This document shows, in pieces, positions 40,301 through 48,627 of a DNA stretch of 64,000 bases. The stretch's first letter is position 1; every line of letters begins with the position of its first letter. The notes below the pieces were generated by a model that was not told where the DNA came from, made no database searches, and saw nothing but the letters and a program-made list of their open reading frames with translations. The stretch spans positions 20,634,012 through 20,698,011 of the forward strand of contig OX457038.1 in NCBI GenBank assembly GCA_949752735.1, written 5' to 3'. The translations under genes and the position numbers were made by a program. This DNA comes from Lumbricus terrestris. Taxonomy: Eukaryota > Annelida > Clitellata > Crassiclitellata > Lumbricidae.

Positions 40301-42163
40301 AGGCGTGGCCTAATGTCTACCTCTAGCCTCTGTCTACCTGAAAGAGGCGTGGCCTAATGTCTACCTCTAGCCTGTGTCCACCTGAAATGGGCGTGGCCTC
40401 GTGACACACAAATACGAGTGCGCGCGCAGGCACAACAGTCATCGAAAAGTCATCGAACAGACGAGTCAGCGAAGAGAGAGTCATCGGAAACAGTCGTTGA
40501 AGAAATCGCCGAGGAACAGTGGGAAGACGCGTCGGTCGGCTGTTGCGGGATCGATTCGCAGTGCAGTCAGCGGGTGATCGTCCGAAGGAAAACGCTTTGG
40601 AGAGCGCGACGACGATTTGACGACGCTGCCGAAATTCAGCGCCTGTCGACGAAAGGTTTGGCGACCTTTGCTGTGCCACGACGACGCTTGGATTCGAAGC
40701 CTGACCCGTGACGGAAGGTCTGGTGATCTCCGCTGTGCAACGCCGACGATTTGGAGTTCGACGCCGCTGCTACCGACGTATTCGATTGGGATCCGACGCT
40801 GTCGACGACGAAAGGTTTGGAGGCCTTTGCTGTGCAACGCTGTCGACTGGGGTTCGATTCTTGACCCGCGATCGTGCTCTTCGGAAATCCGACGCCTACA
40901 GACGACGGAAGGACTGGTGATCGTCGCTGTGCCGCGACGAACAGGATTCAACGCCGGATCTGCCAACGCTGCCGACCGGGTGAGCGCAGTGGTTCAGTTC
41001 CTGTCTTCGACGACGCCGACTCGGGTTCGAAACCCGACCCGCTACACAGATTCTCTGCGTGCGCTGGCGAGGCAGCGGTGATCTACACGACGACGATTCG
41101 GCGTTCTGCATTGACAATTGCTGTGAACAGTGGTGCAGTGGTTTTGGGACAGTGGCGCTACACGAATAGCTCCGAACATTGCTCCGAACATTGCTCCGAA
41201 CTTGCTCCGAACACTGGCGCTATAGAAGTTGGCCGAGGACTGCTTTGCGAAGTTCTTCTTTGATTGTCGAATAAATGTGTTTCAAGCCTGACTGGCTAGT
41301 CGTCAATCTTCAGTTGACGCCGGACTACAGTGACGGACATCGCCTTGAGGACTAGGGTTTGGGGTTCGGTTCCTGGTGGTCATTTGCCCAGCCCTAGTTC
41401 CGCTACAATAATATGCCGTTTATCTAACCAGAGGTGTTTATCACGGACTTGGAGAGGGCCATGGACATTGGACAATGTCAAGGAAAATGCAGAGGAATTA
41501 TAACTCTTTGTAGGCCTACAATGGACATAATTTATATGCAGAATGGACGACTCCAGGAAACTCAAGACGTTGGTGTTTGGTATTATGGAAGGGACGAACA
41601 AAAGTGGACGTCCCTTCAGAGAATGGAAGGATGACATCGCGGAATGGTGTGGAAACACATCACTGCAGCAATTGAGCCACAAAGCAAGAGAAAGAGACAA
41701 CTGGAAGGAGATGATCAAAAGGGCATCAGGCACCTATAGGACGGGCGATGAACCCATGCATGGACAGTGATGATGATGACGATGATATCTAACAGAGTCA
41801 ACGACGGCATTTAACTTGAAGCTTGTGCAATAATTAGCCTATTGAAGATCATCAATTCATCATCACAATGGAGACAAAAGTTCTTTTGCGCAAAATCACA
41901 GAAATTTCCGAAATTGTTTGGGAAAATTCGCGGAATTTAAGGCAATTTCCGGAAATCACAGAATTCACAATTGTCTAAGTTTATAGGGACCTACGTTAGG
42001 CCACTATCGCACGTACCCGTTTGTAATAAAAATTACAGTGTCACTGATGCTTACCATTATCTGAATCTCTTCTGATGGGCCTGCTAGTTGGGAGCGATAA
42101 GAGAAGACTGACAGCGACAAACTTGGCTACTGAAGACAACTGGAGGGGAGCGCGAGCAGTCAT
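28654..42163 (-). CDS. Uncharacterised type I single-pass membrane protein, 305 residues, six coding exons
   Basis: Exons 42163-42055, 39683-39648, 38982-38639, 32190-31932, 29348-29213 and 28687-28654 join in phase to 918 bases, all with GT-AG borders. Residues 1-28 look like a signal peptide (KFVAVSLLLSLPTS core). The ectodomain (about 29-258) has cysteines, three N-glycosylation sequons (N158, N182, N195) and the motifs VLSDIILGEGILKRFFVYFQ (83-102), VNLQIWRP (122-129) and VSGDVMGF (172-179). One membrane helix spans about 259-281, then a basic 24-residue tail ends the protein. The LQIWRP ... GDVxG pattern recalls an unnamed module of invertebrate extracellular proteins; that is recollection, not proof. 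No function can be assigned. Introns are full of transposons, and a CRE site lies about 120 bp upstream of the ATG. Confidence 0.82.
29213..29348 (-). CDS. Type I membrane protein, coding exon 5 (membrane helix)
   Basis: A 136-bp exon with acceptor CGAATATAG and donor GTATTC. It encodes AVAAIIGGILGIAVIALVAV with small-residue GG and G motifs, followed by the basic stop-transfer QRLREEKIRKQ. Confidence 0.87.
29605..30438 (+). mobile_element. hAT element with transposase remnant (CAGTGATTCCCAACCT ends)
   Basis: Sixteen-base inverted ends CAGTGATTCCCAACCT and AGGTTGGGAATCACTG are flanked by perfect 8-bp duplications AAATAGCA (29597-29604, 30439-30446). Repeated TGTGCCGCG motifs lie just inside both ends. 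The right half keeps the end of a transposase gene. It lies in an intron of the type I membrane gene. A truncated relative is at 46439-46575. Confidence 0.95.
29890..30225 (+). pseudogene. hAT transposase C-terminal remnant
   Basis: The plus strand reads FPSLAINNFDWV, EEQLIDLRNVKFFQSTFF, LDEFWLSIQKSYPSIS, then past stops and a frameshift LLPFASSWFCECKFSA and KRERHLRIDDEMRV. This is the C-terminal dimerisation region of hAT transposases of the ZBED/FAM200/SCAND3 kind. The N-terminal BED finger and DDE core are deleted. Confidence 0.85.
30475..30530 (+). repeat. LINE-tail-like motif, copy
   Basis: CACTCTGCCAGTGCCAGTCC followed by CAAGCCTGGATAAATTAAGGAGG. Same motif as in 19465-19665 and, reversed, at 43250-43320. 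Confidence 0.6.
30630..30984. repeat. Polypyrimidine tract: (CT)n, (CCCCT)n, (CCCT)n
   Basis: About 350 bases of almost pure pyrimidine on the plus strand, changing from CT to CCCCT to CCCT units up to the assembly gap. Long frames through it (poly-Ser/Pro/Leu or Glu/Gly/Arg) are artefacts. Confidence 0.95.
30985..31184. other. Assembly gap, 200 Ns
   Basis: Exactly 200 N, a conventional fixed-size gap. It follows (CCCT)n and is followed by (TACA)n, so an unresolved microsatellite is the likely cause and the true length is unknown. Confidence 0.98.
31932..32190 (-). CDS. Type I membrane protein, coding exon 4 (ectodomain)
   Basis: A 259-bp exon with acceptor GTCTTGCAG and donor GTACGC. Residues 164-249 include VTVSGDVMGFTVNSSAPWLP, cysteines at 192, 233, 242 and 245, and the NSS and NRT sequons. 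Confidence 0.87.
32402..33426. mobile_element. Foldback-like element with minisatellite termini
   Basis: Both ends are arrays of an AAAAGGCAGAAAATC-type 15-bp unit in opposite orientation (32410-32550 and 33232-33415), reached through GGGTCTACTGCATAAGGCAG on the left and GGGAGCACTGCATAAGGCAG (complement) on the right. Perfect 8-bp duplications GTCGTTCG flank it (32394-32401, 33427-33434). A separate MITE is nested inside. No transposase. It lies in an intron of the type I membrane gene. Confidence 0.9.
32752..32917. mobile_element. Short MITE with CAGTGGCGTAGGCAG ends
   Basis: CAGTGGCGTAGGCAG at 32756 and CTGGCTACGCCACTG at 32903-32917 are inverted. GCAATACA occurs at 32744-32751 and 32918-32925, an 8-bp duplication with four extra bases on the left. 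The interior has two GGGGGGTTTTA-like blocks. A related element may be that at 56352-56697. Confidence 0.8.
34333..34390. repeat. (TA)n microsatellite
   Basis: Pure TA run flanked by GGC on the left and GGCC on the right. Confidence 0.95.
34663..36087 (+). mobile_element. Tc1/mariner-type transposon, decayed
   Basis: Inverted ends TACAGGGTGGCTCAATAAAA and its near-complement at 36055-36087 are flanked by TA. It carries a degraded transposase frame. About 1.4 kb, close to full length for the superfamily. It lies in an intron of the type I membrane gene. Confidence 0.88.
35130..35760 (+). pseudogene. Tc1/mariner transposase pseudogene
   Basis: The plus strand reads FLQQDNAPA (second catalytic Asp block) near 35452, and in shifted frames LDPLDYHVWGAMLERC around 35575-35620 (the third catalytic region), with later KxxxxDQL-like remains. 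An upstream frame (35141-35374) contains VKFAKHIMVRHQICWR. Several stops and frameshifts make it non-functional. Confidence 0.8.
36129..36300 (+). mobile_element. tRNA-derived SINE, third family
   Basis: GATCCTGTGTGGCCGAGTGG (A box) and GCGGGTTCGATTCCCCGG (B box) fold as a tRNA head whose acceptor ends GATCC/GGATC pair. A non-tRNA body follows (CAATATAAACGTGGAGTCG) and ends in GTTAAACCCCAACATTTCAT and a T-rich tail. It starts 42 bp beyond the mariner element. Confidence 0.82.
36390..36545. repeat. Cluster of short GC-rich hairpins
   Basis: Three perfect or near-perfect hairpins lie in a row: GTGCCGAAGGCAC, CTGGGGGAGC paired with GAGCTCCCCCAG around CGTC, and CTGGGGCGGAGCCCCAG. They contrast sharply with the AT-rich flanks. 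Confidence 0.75.
36600..38630. other. Intron of the type I membrane gene, no gene seen
   Basis: AT-rich to 37480, then a G/C-run-rich patch (37540-37930) containing GGGGGAAACC and CCCCCCATGG tracts that looks like old repeat material. Several TAGGCCTA palindromes occur at 38080-38100. No exon was found. Confidence 0.45.
38639..38982 (-). CDS. Type I membrane protein, coding exon 3 (ectodomain)
   Basis: A 344-bp exon with acceptor ATTTGTAG and donor GTAAGT. Residues 50-163 include LSDIILGEGILKRFFVYF, LQIWRP and the NGT sequon. It ends in phase 0. Confidence 0.88.
39648..39683 (-). CDS. Type I membrane protein, coding exon 2
   Basis: A 36-bp microexon with acceptor TCTGTTCTAG and donor GTGAGA. 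It encodes ITSQMPEKCIA with split glycines on both sides. Confidence 0.72.
39787..39840. repeat. Five tandem copies of GAATCTATTA
   Basis: The 10-11 bp unit TTAGAATCTA is repeated with one variant (TTGG). Confidence 0.9.
40059..41407 (+). mobile_element. Probable solo LTR with internal 44-bp array
   Basis: Begins TGTTGGAAATCAGGGTCATG and ends AGTTCCGCTACA (TG...CA), with ATAA on both sides (40055-40058, 41408-41411). It contains AATAAA at about 41269, roughly 140 bp before the end, as expected for an LTR R/U5 boundary. The middle is GC- and CGACG-rich and non-coding by pattern. No internal retrotransposon genes adjoin it, so it would be a recombined solo LTR. Confidence 0.65.
40133..40395. 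repeat. 44-bp tandem array, about five copies
   Basis: Unit CCTCTGTCTACCTGAAAGAG + GCGTGGCCTAATGTCTACCTCTAG repeats from 40151 at an exact 44-bp period. It sits in the left (U3-like) part of the solo LTR. Confidence 0.95.
41420..41790 (+). pseudogene. LINE endonuclease-reverse transcriptase C-terminal fragment
   Basis: The plus strand reads LKTLVFGIMEGTNKSGRPFREWKD split as two blocks, LVFGIMEG and GRPFREWKDDIAEWCG, then LSHKARERDNWKEM. It ends with the tail GTGATGATGATGACGATGAT. Same type as 2605-2795 and 45784-46375. It adjoins the solo LTR. Confidence 0.82.
42055..42163 (-). CDS. Type I membrane protein, coding exon 1 (signal peptide)
   Basis: ATG at 42163 gives 36 codons plus one base before the donor GTAAGC. 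The basic start MTARAPLQ is followed by the hydrophobic core FVAVSLLLSLPTS and RPIRR, a possible processing site. Confidence 0.82.
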
Positions 42164-42280
42164 TCCACCGGTCCTATACTATCGGTGAGACGCGTAGCAA
42201 ACGCCACAGTAGTTCATTTAGTCTCCCTTACGAATTAGATTGACCCCTTGCTGTCCACTCAAAACAATCAAACGACACAA

Positions 42281-42288
42281 TGACGTCA
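42281..42288. promoter_or_regulatory. CRE palindrome TGACGTCA in the upstream region of the type I membrane gene
   Basis: A perfect CREB/ATF site TGACGTCA, 118 bp upstream of the start codon at 42163 on the minus strand. No clear TATA box is seen; the transcription start is unknown. Confidence 0.5.
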
Positions 42289-42677
42289 CTCAGCTAAACA
42301 GAAAGATGAATTAAGAAATTAACTGATCGACCTATAATAATATATTCATGAACTTCTGTGTATAGCCTATAGGGACTATATTAAGCATTGATAGCCTACT
42401 CATGGTATAGGCCTATATAAAAGCGAATGGCCAATCTAGGCATTCTAAGAAGAGTGCTTTTCCGACCGATTGCAATTAGATTTGATTTTATGTGGCAATA
42501 AAACGGCATGTATAGCCTACATGGGAAATTGAACTTTTAGGCCTAATTGTAGAAGGCACGTGCAAGTCGTGCATGCATGGTTTCCTTTCACTCACAATAA
42601 ACTGCTCATCGTCAAGAGGGCAATATGAAATGAGCAGTATATATATAGCCTAAGTGCATCATTTATTCAAACAATTA

Positions 42678-43110
42678 CAGGGTGGGCAAAAAAAGACACC
42701 CTACGGGTTTTTTCTCGATATATTGACCAAAAGTAGGAATTTCGAAATGAAATTTTACAGGCTATTAGACAATTCATATTTACACATGATGGCCAGATTT
42801 CATAAAAATATTTCAAGCAGAACAAAAGCTATATCACTTTTAGTGAGGCCATCCACCGTTTTTTGGCGATTCAAAAACAACGCAACAAAAGGTAGCAAAA
42901 ACACGATTTCATTATGTCTCATCTCAAATAACTGTTATCAAATAGCCTTAATATTGATAGATGATCATTATTATTACTATTTTAAAAAGAAACAGGGTAC
43001 CAGCGTAGCTGCATGTCACTGTGAAGTCACTTCATCGATATTATAGATGAGTCACTTAAGCAAGATGACAATCACGTTGGAAAATAAACCTACGGAATCT
43101 GTCAGATCAA
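42678..43110. mobile_element. Mariner-type MITE, one-ended copy
   Basis: Starts CAGGGTGGGCAAAAAAAGAC after TA and follows the order of the left arm of 47010-48162 (AAATTTTACAG, ATTTACACATGATGG, GTTTTTTGGCGATTCAAAAA). It continues into sequence matching the reverse of 47560-47690 (ACAGGGTA...GCGTAGCTGCATGTCAC). The other inverted end is missing. Confidence 0.75.
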
Positions 43111-43249
43111 TAATTTTGCTATTACCTTATAATTGGACCTTAGACCTTAGTTCTTCCACGCGCTGGTAGCGAATCGGGCAACAAAACAGTATAATTTTTT
43201 TATAGTTCATCTGTGTTGTTTCTGTTGCGGTAGTTTGTTTTACCCGGGA

Positions 43250-43335
43250 GGACTGCACACCCTCCGCGGAACCTTCCTCCTTTATCCGGGCTTGGGACCG
43301 GCACAGGTTCCATAGCAGGAACCTGAGGCGGAGTT
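43250..43335 (-). repeat. LINE-tail-like motif, reverse copy
   Basis: The minus strand contains GTGCCGGTCCCAAGCCCGGA followed by TAAAGGAGGAAGG, the same motif as at 19465-19665 and 30475-30530. Confidence 0.6.
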
Positions 43336-43928
43336 ATTTTGCTATTAAAGCAATGAAATTCAAATTTCTAAAAAATGAAAATGGCCAAAGTGTCAATGAC
43401 AAACAAAATGTGTATTCAGACACCTCTTGAGCAAGATCCTGGAGATATAAGGCTATGAGCAACGATTACCCTGATAAACAGTGAGAGCGCAAAAATTAAA
43501 GAGTTAAGCTGAGAGTTGAGAGATTTGCCGTAAAATGAGAGGAATTCGGCTCAATGTTGATTGTTCTGGTTTCATTGAGAAAGTCAATGGTCCAAGTCTC
43601 CGGATTTGAACCGTATACGGATTGATAATCAAATCCCAGGGCTCCATATTAAAGGCGAATCCCAGGATTATCTGGGGCAAATCCCAGAATCCCTAGAGGT
43701 AAATCATGGCAAAGGATAGGCGGCACAACACTTCGTATTAAAACGCAATTTCTCAGCAATGATGACAGAATTGTTTTAAACCAGTCTGGGAATTTTGAGT
43801 TGAGTGGCACACAAAATTATCAACTTAAGTATCTTTTGCGGCCACCGACCAGATTTCTTGAAAATAGCCGTTAAAGTTGACGAATTTAACATGGTTTTTG
43901 CATATAAACAAGCACGCGCTGCCCTAAG

Positions 43929-43941
43929 CGGAAGTCACGTG
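43929..43941. promoter_or_regulatory. Candidate RNF141 promoter motif (GCGGAAGTCACGTG)
   Basis: An ETS-type CGGAAGT directly overlaps an E-box CACGTG. A possible non-coding first exon could end at 44323, where AAGTTAAG meets GTGAGT. This lies 5.7 kb upstream of the first coding exon of RNF141, which must receive a 5' UTR exon because it begins at a splice acceptor. Assignment is inference. Confidence 0.3.
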
Positions 43942-44524
43942 TAATTCGGGCAGCCGAAGATTTAGCTATCCAGTAAATATTATTACATATCAATGCTTGC
44001 TCAAGTTGCTGTTGCAAAGAACAAGAACAAGTATTGCAGGTTGTAAACATTGTAGACCAAATCTGTGTTGCAGACAGTCGCTGTGATAAAGTGAGACGTA
44101 TTAACGTCTAAAAATGGCTGAAATTGGGACAAAAAGAGGACGGCTATCGTAGAGCACAGAGCTGGTCATACCAAGGCATTTACTGGTTTGAACCGTGCCA
44201 CACTAATTGTTTGAAACGAGCATAAAAAGTGCTCGTTCGTTAGCCCCCACATTCTCGGGTGGTAGCTTCACTTGCAACGATATAGTAAGCGATTTGTAAA
44301 TCTTCAACTTTAACACAAGTTAAGGTGAGTCAGTTAAACTATGCAGTTGATAAATAATTTAACGCGTTTCAGTTACATGCTCGGTGTTTGCTTAGCCTTT
44401 TACTTTGCGTTTAATGGCATGTTTTGCTTGAGAATGCTTTGTGGAGTACTACTCGTTACACATGTTGACCAGATTTGGTGAGTCATATGCCATCCGGTAT
44501 CCGAACAACTGAAAATACACGAAA

Positions 44525-45230
44525 GGGGCCGTTTATAAATGACCTCACGCACCTAGGTCACAAATAATAATAAAATAATATTTATTATTTTTCTTCAATG
44601 AAACACCTGCAGACGCACAGGGCTGTACATGTAGATTGTACAAGTTATGCAGTTATCTTAATTAACATGAATCTTAACTACTAACAGAACAGACAGCCTG
44701 CAGTACACGGCACTAATAGCAACTTACAAAGCACGTCTATCCTACGTGGGATTTCGATGCCAGTGTGTTATCCAACGCGGTATCGGGCCCCACAGATGTG
44801 ATGATTTGTGACGAAGGTGAGGGTTTAAGAAATGTGACGTTTCATCATCACTCCAAAACATCAAAACACCTAACTTTGTTTAAAAATTTCTCTCAATTAA
44901 ACAAGTTTCACTTACTTTATAGTAATTGTTGCCACAATGTAACAATACTATTTATTTTTTTATTTTGTGGAATGTATCATGATTGTAATAATTGTACTTT
45001 CGATATTTTCCTTCATTCTACTGTTTAGTTTCAAGTGTTTTGTAGTTATAATTGCTTTTAATCAATAATTAAAAGAAAATGTGCATATATAACATTCTGG
45101 ACATCTGGTTTTTCGGGGGTCAGAGCTGTGTGACGTCATATTTTAGGGGTATGGCTTCTGTGATGATGTGTGATGAGGGAAGGGGTCAAAAGTCGTCCCA
45201 TATTGCACGACATTATTTATGGATGGCCCC
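44525..45230. mobile_element. TIR element with GGGGCC ends, family mate of 48628-49545
   Basis: Left end GGGGCCGTTTATAAATGACC TCACGC and right end (complement) GGGGCCATCCATAAATAATG TCGTGC are inverted and similar. The flanks on both sides are AAA. The interior encodes nothing recognisable. Confidence 0.65.
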
Positions 45231-45783
45231 AAAACCCGAATTTGAGCAGACAGTGTAACAGAAAGCGGTCGAACTCCTAAAGCCTATCCAGGGTTAAATT
45301 ATATACATGGCCTAAATAAATAGTCCTGGTAGTGTTGTTGATAACACAGAGCTTGGTGTCTAAAAATCATTAGGTTGTGTTAAAATCGATTTAGGAGATC
45401 CCGCTAAAATTCGTTTCGGGCAATTCATGCTTCCGGCACACTCCCAAATTTTATGTCTTGCAATGAAAACTTCAATTCTACAAAAAGTGTTTCTTTATGG
45501 GGTCAGTTCAATTTGCTATCTATGACGCTGCATTTTCAGCAGTTGCTAGTACCAGTGTTGTAATGCTTTGTTTGTTATGATCAATTTGGTCCCTTATGCA
45601 GGGTTCCTATTCTGTCTTTTACATTTATTCTTGCTGTGGTAACTATTCTCTAGATGAAGTTGATGTCATATATGAACCATTTCAAAATAAATTTTAATTA
45701 AGTTTCTAACAGCAATCAATCAATAAATTTGTTTATTAATTCTAAGCACAAATCTGACATGTGCACAGTTTTAACATAATGTT

Positions 45784-46375
45784 TTGTACGGAAGTAATTA
45801 CCTTGGAAATAATGTGACATTTGACCTAGATTGCAAGAGTGAAATAAAGATACGAATAGCAAGGGGAATAGCGGTGTTGAAAGCAACATTTGGAGGAAAT
45901 TTGGGAAAGCAAATCATTCAACATAAAAATAAAGCTGGAGGTATTAAAGACATGTGTGTTCAGTAGCATGATGTATGGATACGAGACATGGGTACTATCG
46001 AAAGATTCGCAAAGAAGAGTGTCAGCATTTGAGAGAAAATGCTATAGGAAAATCTTGAGGATATGAAGGACACAGAAGATTAGCAATGAAGAGGTATACA
46101 AAAGAGTGGATTTGACTGAGAACCTTATGCAGAAGGTTATCCAATGAAAACTGAGATTGTTTGGACATATCTGCAGAATGAAAGATGACAGAAAGATCAA
46201 GACTCTGATGTTTGGAATAATGGATGGCACCAACAAAAGAGGAAGGCTGCATCGAGAGTGGACGGATGATATTGTAGATTGCATGTGGCCCAAGACAGAC
46301 TTGAGTGGAGAGACATTGTGAAGAAAGCATCGGACAACTACGGGCTTTGAGCCCATGGTTGTTGATGATGATGAT
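45784..46375 (+). pseudogene. LINE endonuclease-reverse transcriptase C-terminal half, decayed
   Basis: Blocks in order: NYLGNNVTFDLDCKSEIKIR (YLG...EIKxRI), SIERKCYRKILRI-like, KISNEEVYKRVDL, LRLFGHICRMKDDRKI and LMFGIMDGTNKRGRLHREW. It ends near a TGTTGATGATGATGATTG tail. Stops and a frameshift interrupt it. This is the most complete copy of this LINE type in the window. Confidence 0.87.
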
Positions 46376-46438
46376 TGTATGGAGTATTTATAGAGTGTCA
46401 CAGCGCAAGGATAAAATATTATGTTAGTAGATATGTTT

Positions 46439-46575
46439 GTACCAGTGATTCACAACCTGCAAATGTGCCGCAGGAATTTTTTTTAGTATGTTATTAATTA
46501 ATAATGATTCAAAACAAAACATCCAAAAACGCCATCACTGCAACAACTAAAACTCTCACACTGTAGCAGGTTAAC
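46439..46575. mobile_element. Truncated relative of the hAT element at 29605
   Basis: CCAGTGATTCACAACCTG, GTGCCGCAGGAA, TTAATAATGATTCAAAACAA, CATCCAAAAACGCCATCACT and CTCTCACACTGTAGCAGG follow the order of 29604-29795. The right end is missing. Confidence 0.8.
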
Positions 46576-47009
46576 AGTGAAATATCTGTGTGACGTGTCT
46601 GTCGTGAGACCAATTACCCAATATTCTTGCAGCTGCTCACAAAACACAGCAGATGTGAATACTACTAATAATAAAGACATGGATGTGAATAACTGGTATC
46701 ACTCTACTTTATAACCACTGGGTCTAAATAATCTTTTCTTATCTATTCCTGTGGGGTAATCGCAATACAGACCCATTGACTTTCTTTAAATAATTAAGTT
46801 TTCGCTTTGATTAAATTGTCTGATTAATTTGTGATACTTTGTGTAACCTTATTCCTGCCTTAGTATGCTTGATACACACGGACCAATAAAAAAACTGATT
46901 GATTGATTCACTGAACTCATTTTGAATGTATTTATGTGGACATGAGTGTTCGGGGGATTTACATATCACGAGTATAAATCATTAGTTTAAGTAATTCACT
47001 ACTTCTATA

Positions 47010-48162
47010 CAAGGTGCGCCACAAAAAGACCCCCTAGGTTTTTTGCCAATATCTTGGCCAAAAGTAAGAATTTCTAAATGAAATTTTACAGTCTTAAAGG
47101 CAATTCATATTTACACATGATGGTCAGATTTCATCAAGATATTTCAAACGCAACAAAAGTTACACCACTTTTAGTGAGACCACCCACCGTTTTTTGATGA
47201 TTCAAAAACGAAACGCAATAAAAATTAGGTTTTTTGCCAAAAGTAAGAATTTCAAAATGAAATTTTACAGTCCTAAAGACAATTCATATCTACACATGTT
47301 GGTCAGATTTCATCAAAATATTTCAAACAGAACAAAGGTTATACCACTTTTAGTGAGCCCACCCACCGTTTTTTTACGATTCAAAAACGAAACGCAACAA
47401 AAAGTAACAAAAAACACGATTTTATTAAGTCTCATCTCAAATAACTGTTGTCAAATGAACTTGGTAGTGCTTCACAACTTGTGTTAAATGTGCCCACCAC
47501 CAGTGCCAAAACTTCTTTTGAGCCTCTTTGCAAAGTTCTTGATGGACCTGTTGATTAATCTGACAGATTCCTTATTTACCAATTTGATTGTCATCTTGCT
47601 AATTGACTTCTCTGTGACGCGCAGCTACGCTGTTACCCTGTTTCTTTTTTAAATAGTAATAATAATGATCATCTGGCATTATCAAGGCTATATGATACCA
47701 ATTATTTGAGATGGAAAAAAATCTTGTTTTTATTACTTTTTTTGTTGCATTTCGTTTTTGAATCGTCAAAAAACGGTGGGTTACATCCCTAAAAGTGGCA
47801 TAACTTTTGTTCTATTTGAAATATTTTGATGGAATCAGAGCATCATGTGCAGATGTGAATTGTCTTTAAGACTATAAAATTTCATTTTGATATTCTTACT
47901 TTTGGCCAAGATATTGGCCAGAATAATTAGATTGTTTCTTTGTTACTTTTTGTTGCGTCGCGTTTTTAAATCGTCAAAAAACGATGGTTGACCTCACTAA
48001 AAGTGGTGTAACTTTTGTTGTGTTTGAAATATTTTTGATGAAATCTTACCATCATGTGTAAATATGAATTGTCTTTAAGACTGTAAAATTTCATTTCGAA
48101 ATTCTTCCTTTTGGCCAAGATATTGGCAAAAAACCTAGGGGGTCTTTTTTTGGCACATCCTG
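47010..48162. mobile_element. Mariner-type MITE with long palindromic arms
   Basis: Left end CAAGGTGCGCCACAAAAAGA and right end (complement) CAGGATGTGCCAAAAAAAGA lie between TA dinucleotides. The arms share CCCCCTAGGTTTTTTGCCAA and continue for about 230 bp. Each arm is itself partly duplicated (second left unit from about 47228, second right unit ending about 47940). No transposase. Confidence 0.88.
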
Positions 48163-48627
48163 TAGATCCCACAAGTTGTTCATAAGTGGGTGCCTTATTG
48201 TTAAAATAGTAATTTATTTTAAAAACAGGCTAGAATATTTTTCATTAAAATTAGCACTTCAGTACATTTTTTTTCTGAAACTCAAGTTTTACAAGGTACA
48301 GTCAATTTGTATCTTTTAATTACTAAATCTTATAGAACACAAGACAAGTTTCACCACATTGTCTATTTATATTATTTATTTTAGATGACTGACTGCAGTG
48401 CAGACTGTAAAAATGGTCAATTATATTAAAAGTAGCAGGTCTATATCATATTAAAAGTAACCAACATTATATTGAAAGCAACCAAGGCTGATATGTCATC
48501 AGAAGTCATATATTTTAAGTATATTTTGGGTTTTAGTGCTGAATACTAAATGTACTGAATACTGTTTTGCTGCAATTGCCATGGTATCAGTATTTGATGT
48601 TATTCTAATGCATTGCCGTTTCTTTAT

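Noticed and set aside
40418..41263. Overlapping Arg-rich frames on both strands
   Set aside because: Simultaneous open frames on both strands come from CGACG-rich composition in the putative LTR; none resembles a known protein.
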